A stretch of DNA of 64,000 nucleotides from Caprimulgus europaeus (taxonomy: Eukaryota > Chordata > Aves > Caprimulgiformes > Caprimulgidae), in assembly GCA_907165065.1 (NCBI GenBank), contig OU015527.1, forward strand, positions 17,869,686-17,933,685, given 5' to 3'. Made by a program: the position numbers and the translations under genes. Under the pieces are notes generated by a model. The model was not told the DNA's origin and searched no databases. It saw only the letters and a program-made list of their open reading frames with translations. This document shows positions 27,361 through 39,222 of this stretch, piece by piece (the stretch's first letter is position 1; each line of letters starts with the position of its first letter).

Positions 27361-30300
27361 GGCTCAAATATGAGTACAAGCATCCAAGCAAACCTGTCAG
27401 CAAATTTGTGCAGCAGCTAAACAACTGCAGGCAAAACTTCTTATCCTGTATTGTGCTCAATTTTCTGCTTCTTACAGTTAGAGAGATGAAAATGCTCAAT
27501 TACTTTACGCACTACATATTATTGATTCTATCATTTTTGAGCATGATCAAGCAAGCTAAAGAATCAGGTAATGCAGTAGGTTTATCAAGAATTGGCCTTG
27601 TGATTCAGAATCAAATCTCTGAGGAAAAAACCAACAAACAAACAAATACAAGGTACAGAAAAATGTAATTTTATTAGATCCTTTTTAACACATTCAAAAG
27701 TATGCAACTGACAGCTCTTTGTTTTTACAAACACACAGCTTTCAAACATCTTCTCAGGGAAAGCTAAGAATATAGAATTCCAAATAAAAATCTTTCAGTA
27801 CCGTCAGAAATCCTTTTTGCTCAAAATTTATCATTTTTTTACTTTGTGCACAGAAGTAAAACATTTTTCCAATTCTCTGCATTAATCACTTTCGTTATCT
27901 CAAAAATTGTATTCAGTACAGACCTACTTGATTTCTCATATATGAGCAAAAATTTGTTTTGTCAAGTTATTTTATTAAAAAAAGACTTTCAGCTGAATTA
28001 AATATCCATTTTGTGCAAAACAGTGATCAGGCATAAGCTTGGAGTAATTGCACAGTAGTTAGCCTGGCAATAGGCAGCAAAATGTCATCTGAAATGAAAG
28101 ACACGCAACCCCAGGCTTATCACAGAAAGTGCAGATGATTCATGTAACATTGTAAATAAATAACATAGACTTTATGTTAAGGTAGGTTTAACAGTAGAGG
28201 TTCTCTCTTCACCACCAGCTCAATTCAAAGCACCCATAATAGAAGCTTTGTTTGGTGACAGTGACATGCAGCAAGATAAGGTATCTTGCCTTTAATGCTC
28301 ATATTTCAAGGTCACAGAGTGTTACATTCCAAGTGAACAAGCAGAAAACTCAATCAGATAGGACCTGCATTAATGGATCATCAAAATATTGATAGTAGAT
28401 TCTCTTCCCTGCCTACAGGATATGTTTAGCCTGGTTGGTAATTATTTGGTAGAGGAGAGAGAAAGAGAGATGTATGGAGCGATTCATCAATCATTATTTT
28501 TCTAAATTTGTCACAAAAATATGGGAAATTATTTGGCAGTAGGGTTTGAATTCAGGATTTGTAGATAAGTAGGACCTTTTACTGACTGATCTCAGAGACT
28601 AAGTCTATCAGTTTACAGTGTATAGCCAACAAATAAACCATTTTCTGTTCCTACAAGGGATGTGAGACAGACATCCACTTCTGTTGCTAACAGTCCCTGT
28701 ATTTTTTTCTTCACAGGTATAAACTTCAGATCTACTTATTCTCTTCCTTCTAAATTTGGTACTATGCCACAAGTTTTAATCCTAAGGATATGTTGGTTGC
28801 TCAGAAGAGCAACTGGTCAAAAGAGAAAGCCATGACGAAATACTAAGAGAAACAAAGCATATGTTGCTGAAATCTCTATAAGAAATGTTAAAGAGAGAGA
28901 CTTCCTTACCAACTTATGTATAGTACTATTTTGCAAGCTCAACATTATTCTAAAAGCAGGTTAAGCCATGAACGTTATACCAAGTCCCAGATCAGACTAC
29001 CTGCTATTGGACAGCTCCTGATACTTATTATTTATTCTGTGATATGCCCAAGTGAGAGAATGTAACAGATATGGTCAGAACATGCTAATAGAAAAAAAAA
29101 TATTAGTTTTGTATTTCACTTATGCATTTATGCATTTATTTATTTAGAAATAGCAACATGTTATATGGCAGTATATTAATAACATTTACTAACCATTCAG
29201 ATTTAGTATTCTCTGAAAATCAAAGTTAATCTTATAGTAAGTATAAAATAAATGCTTAGTAACTCAGGCACTTCTGTTTAGCAAATATTGATTAGCATTT
29301 TGCTTTAACAGTGATCACACTATGTTGGGAAAAAGAAATGAAAGAGAACGTATATTTACTAAAAATACCTATTACCCTTCAACTCAGTTATTCCAGTAAA
29401 TCCCAGCAAATATCAAAATCTTGAAATCTCTACAGGTTCATGAAAAGCACTTGACCATCGAGTGTTTAATTTTTTTTCTCCATTTCCCAAAGTTTGGCGA
29501 GAATCTTTGCATAACCTTATCATCTTTTAGATAGCTAGTTTGGAAAGCTGGATTCTGGCCATCTTCAAGATTTCAGAAAAAACAACAGTCTGTCTCTAGG
29601 TAGTAATTTCCTCTAAGGCTTCCAGAAATATCTCAGATATGTAAGACCAAAAGACTTCAGAAACTTTTCACTGTGACACAGAAAAATATGGTAAGTCAGC
29701 TGGTGTTCATTGTTCTCAAAACCTTGAATCTCTTTTCAATATAAAGCAGAAAAACAAGTTTGACTATGTGAAACTTCTAAAACACCAGATTAAATACCTA
29801 GATGATTTTCTAAAAGGCCACCTCTCCTAAATGAAGTTTTCCTTCCTTAGCTCATACAATCATAGCTTCCATCAGCAATAAAACATTTATCAAAAATCAA
29901 TTACTTTTTTCAGTTAGGATAATGTCACAAGCTTACTCTTCTTTTAGTAGTTTGTCTGACGGCAATCTCTTTTCATTCTATCATGATAGTGGATAAGGCA
30001 CTGGGATATTAAATTCCAGTTTATCATTAATCTTCTATATTCTAGTAGTAGGACCTTATGAAGACTTAATTTTATGTGGTTCTGTCTCCAATTTATTAGC
30101 TGTCAGCTGCCTTGCAAACAGAAAGTAAAATTTTCCCCAAAAAATTGCATCCCTAAAAAGCTGTTCTGAATGGGAATCCTGAAATTATGTGTATGTTGTG
30201 ATCTGGAATTACACAGTCTGTTGAAGATTGTCTTGCAAATATCTTAAAAATTCAGTCTTAAGTTAGAAACCTGCAGATGACCAACAGGGCCTTTTTGTTG

Positions 30301-31263
30301 GACTTTAGAGCTGCTTGTCTGATGTGAGAAACAGATTCCAGCAGAGTGAAGGCACTCAAGAAAATAATGGGCATTTAGCAATAAAACTACAGCGGAAACA
30401 AGAAAGTTCTGTTGTTGGGTTTTTTTTGTTGTTGGTGGGTTTTTTTTAATCTCAGAACAAAAACAAGAAGGAAAAGGTCATGCCTAGTGGGGACAGGATT
30501 ATCTAAAGACCAATCTTGAGGTCTGTAACAATATCCTTACTTTGGAAAAAAAACCTGGGTGAGTGAAAACAGGAGTAAATTGACAGCAGAGACATCTGGA
30601 AAAAGGGAATCTAAGAACAGAACTGTGAGCACAGCTGGAGTGCAAAGGAAATCAGTCCTGAAAGAAAGATCTTATCGTAAGTATTGTAGAAAGATAAGGG
30701 AAACATATAAGGTAAGGATGGAAAAGCCATATTAAAGCAGTTACTCTGTACTCTTAAAAGTGGAAAACAAAAGTGACATGACATGGCAAGTCTGTGATCT
30801 GAGACTATCTCAGCAAGATCTTAGTACCTTTCACCAGCTTCACTCAAAGTTATTGACACACCACAGAACTGAAATCAAACTTAGGAGCCATAATCTCTTC
30901 AGTATTGTTTTAAATAGGAGTTACTTGAATCATGTGGCTGCAGATTCTGGTGAGAGCTATACTTGGTGAAAGGGTCTGAAAACGTAGAGATCTGAAAGGT
31001 CTTTGAAATTTCCTTTTGTCTTTCTTTTCTGCACCATACAAATAATTTCAATAAGGAATAAGCAGATCTGTAATTTCTTTCATTATTTTACTGTCAAAAA
31101 TACATTTTTCTACACACACCCCCAAATAAATACCACTTCATAGACTTTCAATGAGTTTTTCTAGTTTCTTAAAATCCTTAACCTTTTCCATAAGCAAGAA
31201 CTATGTAAAACTTGGATCAGCTCATTAGTTGATACAAATTATTGCAGCTTCACTGACTTAACT

Positions 31264-31311
31264 AAATATATATATACACATATATATATATGTATATTCT
31301 ATATATTCTGT
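31264..31311. repeat. (TA)n-rich microsatellite
   Basis: TATA/CATA runs interrupted by ACAC and GTATATTC, with local self-complementarity. Confidence 0.85.
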
Positions 31312-32098
31312 AGCTATGATCTACAATAGTAGATACATTATATGTAATGAATATTAGGGTACAAATGTTTCGGAAGTGTTCTGATATAAACAAAAAAATC
31401 TGAAAACTGAAGAAAAATTAGAGAACCCTGCAGAGAAAAGCTTAGTCAAGTGGGCCATCTGTCATGTAATACCACACAAGAAATGGTCTGGACTTCATGT
31501 TTGAGGTGTCAAGTAAGATACTCAAACAGAAATCAATGTATGGATTAAAAAAGCTCCATCTTAAGCACTTACATAGGGAAAGTTTTACAAGGAAATTCCA
31601 GATGACATCATGAATACTCAAGAAATTATAGGCTATCGGTGAGAAACTTTTAGCTTCCCTAGATTCTCTTCAAAACATCCATCCTAATCATGGAGACTCA
31701 ATATCTTGGTTTTGTCACAAATCATAATGCTAAGACAGATGTTAACATAACGTCCTTATTTTGATAGACAATTTACTCACACCTTTCTGCTCTCCATATT
31801 CTTGTAAGATGCCTTTTTTGCCATTCTTTTCAACATTCACAACTACAAGATATTTATATGGCACTGTATACAACTATTATTAAATTCTTCAAAAATATTT
31901 TATATTCTTAAGGCTAAGATTTTCAAAGCTAAAGGAAAGTGTGTCCAACTTCTAGAGTCCACTGCGTTTCATTGTTTCCAGTTCTAAGTGTACTGTACGT
32001 TAAAGTTAAACTCAAACCATACCCTACCCCTGGCTTTTTTTCAGATCCCATTGTTTTATGTTTATGCTTCAACGCTTTGAACTTTTCTCTCAATGCTT

Positions 32099-32148
32099 GG
32101 GAGATACAGTATTCATATAGTATCTATGGGAGATACAGTATTCAACAG
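32099..32148 (+). repeat. 29-bp tandem duplication
   Basis: The segment starting GGGAGATACAGTATTCA at 32099 recurs at 32128 with a period of 29 bases. The second copy matches for about 20 bases and then diverges. Confidence 0.85.
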
Positions 32149-33866
32149 GCATCATCAACAGCAACAGTAAAAGATTAAAATACATAACTAAATGAAGAAA
32201 AAGTTAGTTGTGCATGGTTTTATGCAAGCCAGGGTACAGAGTTTCAATCCTACTGATACTCCTAATGCAGCATGAGAACAGAAATAAGCATTTAGTGGTG
32301 TTTGATGAGTATATATATATGGATGGTGAATCAATAAGACTGAATAAAACTTCACGAGAAAAAATTTACAAATGGCCTGAAGCTAGGATTTAATCTGAAT
32401 GGCCACTTTGCAAACAAGCTCAATGAATAAAATATGCTCAAGCACAAGGTCAAGTAAATAAGCAGAGAGAAAAACACTCTTCTTTTAGCAAAGTGCTCCC
32501 TGAATTCATTACAAATACTTAACAATTGCAATCAACACTTCTGAAAGCCTTGCACAATTTCCAACTGCTTTTCACTAGAAATATAAGAAATAAGTGTAGG
32601 GGTTTGTAAAAAACAAAAGGATTTTAAAAATATTGATCTGAGGGTTTATATGGTAATAGGAAAGGAATGTTGTCTTTTTCTTGGCTAAGAATTCTTTTGG
32701 TTCACAGTTGTATTATAATGCTGCTACGTTATGTTTTCTCTTGCTGAAATATTACATACACAGTAGGAAGGAAGAGACTTTGGGACTTGGACAATTTGCC
32801 TACATTTAGCTCTAGTAATATCATTAGCCAGGAGAATCAGTGACACTGCAGCTAAAGCCAGAGATGAACTAACCAGCGCTTCATCTTCTGTTGCCATGGA
32901 CTACGTGATGAACTCTGCAGTGACCTAAATTTATTACAGAATAGTGCTCACTGCTGCTGTACCAAGCACTCTGTTGCAATTACAGCACATTAGGCAGAGG
33001 AGTGAACCTCAAGGGTAAATGTCTAGTCTTTTAATCAAGTAGAAAAGTCAGAGTGGACAAAAATTACATGGCTGTATATATCTCCAGTCAATCTGTACAC
33101 GTACATCTAACAACAATCTTAATTTTGACCAGAAAATATTTTTATTATATACAGGGATCATGATTGTACAGTTCACTCACTCAATCGTTTCTGCACTGCA
33201 GTCTATTTTTTCCCGTGTTACATTCGCAGCCTTTCTGAACTTTGTTGGGAAGATCAGAGAGTTAAAATAAACAGTTTTAGGATCTCACCTTTAAACTAAC
33301 CTATTTCAAATTAGGATAATCCCTTTTCTATGTTCTGTTGGTGTATCTCACAAATCAGAAGATCTGGGGAAAGCACACTGTGAGCTGAACACTTGAAGAC
33401 AGGCACACTGTTATTGCAAATAGCTTTTAACATTTAATGGGATCTATAAAGCTCACCTTACAGGTATTCTGAAAACTGATAAGTCATTAATTTGTTTTAA
33501 TGGATAAGAGGAAAGCTTTTGTAAACAGTGTTTCAAAACATTATTAATAAGTTTTCAAAAAGGAAACACTGTCATTTCTGTAGCAATAGCTGGTAGTGCT
33601 GAGATTTAAAAAAACACTAGTCTGAATTGCAGAAAAAAATAGGTCATGAAATTCAAGGTATATCCTAAACTCTGCTTATGGGCTGGATAGAAGAGACAGA
33701 GCTCTTTTTACTTCTGCTCAAATGAACAAAAGGATTCCTAATGCTTTCAGGGAAGGCAGGAGCAGACACAAAGAGGCAATTCACATAACCCAACCTTAAG
33801 CACCTGTCTGAGACACCAAAGCTGGGAATCTTATTCACTTTGGGCTACCTGTAATGTGACTGCAGA

Positions 33867-33914
33867 GGGCTGGTAACCTCCAAAGGGCTAGTCACCTCCA
33901 AAGGGCTACTCAGC
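33867..33914 (+). repeat. 18-bp minisatellite, about 2.6 units
   Basis: GGGCTGGTAACCTCCAAA (33867-33884) is followed by GGGCTAGTCACCTCCAAA (33885-33902) and a partial unit starting GGGCTACT. Two mismatches separate the two full units. Confidence 0.85.
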
Positions 33915-34636
33915 ACTGTCTCTGAATCACAGTCTGAATGTGCCTCCCTAAATAAGACACTCTTTAAGGGCAATTAGGGTCCTAACTTGAGTGTATAATG
34001 TTAGATGCTTGAAGGCTACTGGTGCAAGACTTCTCTGTGCCCACTGAACAAAAGAAAAGTCAAAATAATGACTGCCTCTCATGACAATATAAGAATATGG
34101 TCTTGAAAATCCTGTTGCAAGCCTGGTTTCTTGGTCACTTAGTGGACCACAGGGATGTGTGTCACTCAGCTGAGTAAGGATTTGCAGAGTTGCAAAATCA
34201 AATAACTTGTTTTACTCATTTTAGATGTACATGACAACATGCTATAAATACAGTAGTAAAACAATGTGGATACAGAACAAAATAATTTACCTCCCAACAC
34301 CTTTACTATTTTTGTTTTCATTACGACTTCAGAACTATGACCTTCTCTCTGGGAACAGCCAAGTTACCTACACTTGTGACTCCAGTAAATCGATGATTTA
34401 CATTTCCTGAAGGAGCTCAGTTCCACTGGAGTAGTGGAATTATCATACGTAATTGTAATTAAAACATCTTTTATAAACTGTCAGTACTGTTGATAACATA
34501 AAAATTAAGGATTAGACACTGTACACTTATGCCATACATTTAACTTCTATTCATTCACCTATTTCTACAACAGCTACTTAATGCCTTATCATAATATTTC
34601 ACACTAAGCATTCTGGTATATTCTGTGAAATATATG

Positions 34637-34680
34637 CTGCTAAGAGGTCAGAACAAAACAACTGCTAAGAGGTCAGAACA
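34637..34680 (+). repeat. 19-bp direct repeat, 25-bp period
   Basis: CTGCTAAGAGGTCAGAACA occurs at 34637-34655 and exactly again at 34662-34680, separated by AAACAA. The exact match suggests a recent local duplication. Confidence 0.9.
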
Positions 34681-35171
34681 TATATGCCACATGCATTGTG
34701 ATGATGTGTAAACATTACAGGCTCACCCCTTTATGATATATTTTTTCTTCTGGTAGTTTGTGTTTGAAGCACTAAACAGACCATGCAGAGCTTGGAGGTT
34801 GTGTAAGAAATAAGTATTAAAAACATAGAGGTAATTGTACCTATATCTGGACGGCCACTAATATGCAAATACTAAACCATTTAGCACAGAGGACAAATAA
34901 CTGAGACTTACTGTGTCTCAATTCTGTGCATTTTCACAGTGTAGCTGAGATATTTAATGACATTTCCCTTTCCCCAACACATATTTTCCATCTGTGTGCA
35001 ATAAAAAGTGTGGAGAACTTGAGGAAATTGACCAGAGGTAGGCCTGCAACACTGTTGTCAGAAGGTCAAAGGAAGATCTGGAGAACTGGCATAACCTTAA
35101 AAATAAAATATTACCCGAAGTGTGAGCAGAGTTTTGGAGAAAGGAATCTAGGTAGTTTGGAGGAACAGCTT

Positions 35172-35262
35172 AAAAAAAAAAAAAGGAAAAAAGAAAAAAG
35201 TAGCTAACAGGTGCAAACAATCAGAGACAGGAAAGAAAAAAAAAAAAAGAAAAAGGAAGTTG
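35172..35262 (+). repeat. A-rich low-complexity tract upstream of CR1
   Basis: Two A/G-rich runs (about 35172-35202 and 35231-35258) lie immediately upstream of the CR1 ORF1 start. This tract may mark the 5' insertion junction of the element, or be a degraded start of it. Confidence 0.6.
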
Positions 35263-35277
35263 AGCCTCCCACTTGAA

Positions 35278-36240
35278 ATGGAGAGGTGCAGGGATGGCAG
35301 CTGTATTCGCTGCAAACAGGTGAATGACCTGCTCAGCATGGTGGGTGCACTTAAAGAAGAGGTGGAAAGGCTCAAACTATTAGGGAGGGTGAGAGGGAGA
35401 TAGACTGGTGGACTCAGGCCTTCCCACCTCTGAGCCAAAGGCAACAGATTTCACATGTAGCACAGGATCCCCTATCCTCTTGCCACCAGGTAAGAGGATA
35501 GGACCCAAGAGACAGCGAGAAGTGGAAACGGCTCCCTCCTCGAAGAGGCCGAGGAGGCAGGCAGATCTCGTGCCAGCCTCCCTTGCCCCCCCAGTTACTG
35601 CCGCACAATGGGGATGGGGCCTTGGAAATTGAGAGCCAGGAGAGTGAGGACAAAAAGGAAGATCCACCCAGGAAGACATCCAGGGTGAATCAATCATCCC
35701 CACAGCTCAGGACTAGTTCAATCAAAAAAAAAAGGAGGGTAATTGTGGTAGGGGATTCCCTCCTGAGGGGAACTGAGGGCCCCATATGTCATCCAGATCC
35801 CTCCCACAGGGCAGCCTGCTGCCTCCCTGGGGCTCGGGTCAGGGATGTCAGCAAGAACCTCCCTGGCCTGGTGCGGCCTTCAGACTACTGCCCGCTTTTG
35901 GTCATCCCAGCTGGTAGTGACGAGATTACAGAGAAATCTCATCCAAAAGCAATTAAAAAGGGCTTCAGGTCATTAGGGAGGCTGGTTACAGGATCAGGAG
36001 CACACGTAATGTTTTCCTCAATCCCTTTAGTGGCAGGGAGGTCTCCTGACAGGAACAGGAAGACACACCTCACTAACACATGGCTCAGAGGCTGGTGCCA
36101 CAGGCAGAGTTTTGGTTTCTTTGACCGTGGGAAGGTTTATATGGCACCAGGGCTACTGGCAAAAGATGGGACACACCTGTCTCAGAAGGGGAAAAGGGTC
36201 CTGGGGCAAGAATTAGCAGGGCTCATTGACAGCTTTAAAC
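35278..36240 (+). pseudogene. CR1 ORF1 (SGNH esterase-like), disrupted, copy 1
   Basis: ORF1 of CR1 encodes an RNA-binding/esterase-type accessory protein of the retrotransposition particle. The ATG at 35278 opens MERCRDGSCIRCKQ, a C-x4-C-x2-C cluster, followed by a Leu/Glu heptad-like stretch; this frame stops at 35401-35403. The homologous reading continues in another frame from about 35391 (EREIDWWTQA) to a TAG at 35499-35501 and then runs open. The esterase block I is VVGDSLLRG. Block III, expected to be G-x-N-D, reads AGSDEI, so the Asn is replaced. The last block DGTHLS keeps the Asp and His. At about 36228-36233 this copy is 2 bases shorter than copy 2, so the ORF1 stop seen in copy 2 (RALN then TAG) is bypassed. 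This is a pseudogene with one frameshift and one nonsense codon. Confidence 0.85.
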
Positions 36241-37121
36241 TAGATTGGAAGGGGGAAGGGGATACAACTGGGACTTCTGGCAGTAACTCTGGGAGGCAGA
36301 TGCCTGGAGAGCACCACATGGGGATTCCAGCTGCTCCAGCCAACAGGGCAAAGTCAACTTCATTGGGGGCCCAACTTAAATGCCTCTATGGCATTGCACG
36401 TACCATGGGCAGTAAACAGGAGCAGTTGGAGATGTGTGTGTGCCTGCAGGGGTACGACCTGATTGGCATCGCAGAGACATGGTGGGATGGCTCTCATGAC
36501 TGGAGCGTTGGAATGGAAGGGTACAGGCTCTTCAGGAAGGACAGGCAGGGGAGACGAGGAGGGGGTGTTGCCCTCTATGTCAACAACCAGTTGGAGTGTA
36601 TGGAGCTCCACCTGGAGACAGGTGAGGAGCTAACAGAGAGTCTTTGGGTCAGGATTAAAGGGAAGGCAGGAAAAGGGGATGTTACAGTGGGGGTCTGCTA
36701 CAGGCCACCAGACCAGGGAGACCAAGCAGATGGGGCCCTCTATAGGCAGATAGGAGCAGCCTTATGTTCACAAGCCCTGGTCCTCATGGGGGACTTCAAC
36801 CAACCTGACATCTGTTGGAGGGACAACACAGCAGGCCACAAACAACCCAGTTGGTTCCTGGAATGTGTGGAGGACAATTTTCTTCTCCAGGTGGTCAAGG
36901 AACCGATGAGGAGGGGTGCCATGCTGGACCTTGTTCTCACCAACAAGGAGGGGTTGGTGGGGAATGTGAAGCTCTTGAGCAGTCTTGGCTGCAGTGACCA
37001 TGAAATGGTGGAATTTGAGATCCTCAGGGCAGTGAAGAAGGTGCACTGTAAGCTCACCACCCTAGATTTCAGGAAAGCAGACTTTGACCTCTTCAGGGAT
37101 CTGCTTGGTCAGGTACCATGA
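35583..37121 (+). CDS. Open frame fusing CR1 ORF1 esterase to ORF2 endonuclease
   Basis: This is the longest open frame in the window (512 codons from this ATG; the frame is open back to about 35502). Residues about 50-220 are the ORF1 SGNH-like domain: GDS at 57-59 and DGTH at 195-198. Residues about 262-500 are the ORF2 exonuclease-endonuclease-phosphatase domain that nicks target DNA: E298 in AETW, the GDFN motif at 403-406, and S470-D471-H472. The endonuclease catalytic positions all look intact. ORF1 and ORF2 lie in different frames in copy 2, so the join comes from a 2-base loss in this copy. It ends at TGA 37119-37121, just before the expected endonuclease-RT linker, which continues in the next frame. 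Whether it is ever transcribed is unknown; I treat it as a fossil reading frame, not a host gene. Confidence 0.4.
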   Translation: MPPQLLPHNGDGALEIESQESEDKKEDPPRKTSRVNQSSPQLRTSSIKKKRRVIVVGDSLLRGTEGPICHPDPSHRAACCLPGARVRDVSKNLPGLVRPSDYCPLLVIPAGSDEITEKSHPKAIKKGFRSLGRLVTGSGAHVMFSSIPLVAGRSPDRNRKTHLTNTWLRGWCHRQSFGFFDRGKVYMAPGLLAKDGTHLSQKGKRVLGQELAGLIDSFKLDWKGEGDTTGTSGSNSGRQMPGEHHMGIPAAPANRAKSTSLGAQLKCLYGIARTMGSKQEQLEMCVCLQGYDLIGIAETWWDGSHDWSVGMEGYRLFRKDRQGRRGGGVALYVNNQLECMELHLETGEELTESLWVRIKGKAGKGDVTVGVCYRPPDQGDQADGALYRQIGAALCSQALVLMGDFNQPDICWRDNTAGHKQPSWFLECVEDNFLLQVVKEPMRRGAMLDLVLTNKEGLVGNVKLLSSLGCSDHEMVEFEILRAVKKVHCKLTTLDFRKADFDLFRDLLGQVP

Positions 37122-39130
37122 ATTCCTGGAAGGAAGAGGGGTGCAGGACAGTTGGGACATACTCAAAGATCTCTTTCTCCAAGCCCAGGAATGATGCATC
37201 CCAACAAAGAGGAAGGCAGGCAAAAACACCAGGAGGCCTGCATGGATGGACAGGAAGATCCCAAACAAACTTAGGATCAAGAAGGAAGCCTACAGAGGGT
37301 GGAAGGAAGGACAGGTAACCTGGGAGGAATACAGAGAAATTGCCTGAGAATCCAGTGATCAGGTTAGGAAAGCCAAGGCCCTGACAGAATTAAATTTGGC
37401 CAGAGATGTCAAGAGCAACAAAAAAAGCTTCTACAGGTATGTTGGAGAGAAAAGGAAAACTAGGGAAAATGCGGGCCCTCTCCAGAAGGCAACGGGAGAC
37501 CTGGTCACCCAGGACATTAAGAAGGCTGAGGTGCTCAATGACTTTTTACCTCAGTCTTCACCAGCAAGGGCTCGTGCCACACTGCCCAAGTCCTAGAAAG
37601 CAAAGGAAGGGTCCAGGAGAATGAAGAACCACCCACTGTAGGTGAAGATCAGGCTTGAGAGCACCTAAGGAATCTGAAGGTGCACAAGTCCACAGGACCT
37701 GATGGAATGCATCTGTGGGTCCGGAGGGAACTGGCAGATGAAGTTGCAAAGCCACTATCTATCATATTTGAGAAGTCCTGGCAGTCTGGTGAAGTTCCTG
37801 CAGACTGGAAAAAGGGGAACATAACCCCCATTTTTAAAAAGGGTAACAGGGAGGACCCGGGGAACTACAGGCCAGTCAGTGTCACCTCAGTGCCAGGCAA
37901 GATCATGGAGCAGATACTCCTAGAAAATATGCTAAGGCACATGGAGAATGAGAAGGTGATTGGTGACAACCAACATGGCTTCACCAGGGGCAAATTGTGC
38001 CTGATCAATCTGGTGGCCTTTTATGATGGGGTTACAATGTTGGTGGACAAGACTAAAGCAACTGATGTCATTTACCTGGACTGTGCAAGGTGTTTGACAC
38101 TGTCCCACATGACATCCTTATCTCCAAATTGGAAACATGTGGGTTTGATGGATGGACCACTCGGTGGATAAGGAACTGGCTGGATGGTGGCACTCGAAGA
38201 GTTGTGGTCACCTCAATGTCCGAGTGGAAACCAGTGACAAGTGGTGTCCCTCAGGGGTCAGTGTTGGGACCGGTGCTGTTCAACATCTTTGTCAGTGACA
38301 TGAACAGTGGGATTGAGTGCACCCTCAGCAAGTTTGCTGATAACACCAAGCTGAGTGGTGCAGTTGACACGCTGGAGGGACGGGATGCCATCCAGAGGGA
38401 CCTTGACAGGATTGAGAGGTGGGCCTGTGGTAACCTCATGAAGTTCAACAAGGCCAAATGCAAGGTCCTGCACCTGGGTTGGGGCAACCCCAAATATAAA
38501 TACAGGCTGGGCAATGATTAGCTTGAGGCCAGCTCTGAAGAGAAGGACTTGGGAGTGGTGGTGGACGAGAAGTTCAGCATGAGCCAGCAATGTGCACTTG
38601 CAGCCCAGAAGGCCAACCGTATCCTGGGCTGCATCAAGAGAAGTGTGGCCAGCAGATCGAGGGAGGTGATTCTCTCCCTCTACTCTGCTCTTGTAAGGCC
38701 CCGCCTGGAGTACTGTGTCCAGTTCTGGAGCTCCCAACACAAGAAAGACATGGACCAGTTAGAACAAGCCCAGAGGATGCCACAAGGATGATTCGAGGGC
38801 TGGAGCACCTCTCCTACAAGGACAGGTTGAGAGAGTTGGGGCTGTTCAGCCTGGAGAAGAGAAGGATCCGAGGACATCTTACAGCAGCCTTCCAGTACCT
38901 GAAGGGGGCCTACAGGAAAGCTAGGGGAGGACTTTTCACAAGGGCATTTAATGACAGAACAAGGGTGGCTTAACCTGGAAGAGGGGAGGTTTAGATTAGA
39001 TATTAGGAATAAATTCTTCACTGTGAGGGTGGTGGGACACTGGAACAGGTTGCCCAGAGAAGTTGTGGATACCCCCTCCCTGGAAGTGTTCAAGGCCAGG
39101 CTGGATGAGGCTTTGTGCAACCTGGTCTAG
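36241..39130 (+). pseudogene. CR1 ORF2 (endonuclease-reverse transcriptase), disrupted, copy 1
   Basis: ORF2 is the polyprotein that cuts target DNA and copies the LINE RNA into it. The endonuclease part is open to the TGA at 37119. The linker then reads in another frame ([15 protein letters not shown] at about 37400) to a stop at about 37596. The RT fingers/palm resume at about 37670 (STGPDG, NYRPVS, QHGFTRG). A 1-base loss at about 38080-38085 breaks motif A, which is expected to read LDF-x-KVFDTV. The next frame carries [17 protein letters not shown]. The catalytic motif reads FADN, codon AAC at 38342-38344, where FADD is expected. A TAG at 38519, a 1-base loss near 38776 and another near 38965 disrupt the C-terminal region. 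The protein would end at TAG 39128-39130. Reverse transcription activity would be lost. Confidence 0.9.
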
Positions 39131-39222
39131 TGGAAGGTGTCCCTGCTCATGGCAGGGGGGTTGGAACTAGATGGTCTTTAAGGTCCTTTCCAGCCCAAAC
39201 CATTCTATGATTCTATGATTCT

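Larger units (their letters stand above)
18265..35264. other. Long stretch without recognisable genes
   Basis: About 17 kb of AT-rich, CpG-poor sequence with no supported gene, RNA gene or full transposon. It contains the small repeats listed separately and a GC-richer patch at about 26160-26460 with no recognisable protein. Open frames are below about 125 codons and lack motifs. It may be intron or gene desert. Confidence 0.55.
35265..39222 (+). mobile_element. Nearly complete CR1 LINE (copy 1)
   Basis: A non-LTR retrotransposon of the CR1 clade, sense strand. In order it holds: an ORF1 start with a Cys-rich motif and a coiled-coil-like segment (35278-35403), an SGNH-esterase-like ORF1 domain (about 35735-36240), an apurinic-type endonuclease (about 36365-37060), a reverse transcriptase (about 37670-38520), a C-terminal region to the ORF2 stop at 39128-39130, a short 3' UTR, and the CR1 terminal repeat (ATTCTATG-type units, 39201-39222). 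Both ORFs are represented almost end to end, so this is far longer than the usual severely 5'-truncated copy. It lacks an evident long 5' UTR, and its left edge is placed only approximately, in an A-rich tract. It carries frameshifts and stops in both ORFs and cannot be autonomous as it stands. Confidence 0.93.

Noticed and set aside
35148-35703. Minus-strand frames over the CR1 5' region
   Set aside because: These are shadows of ORF1 and of the A/G-rich tract, with poly-Phe runs from the A-runs.
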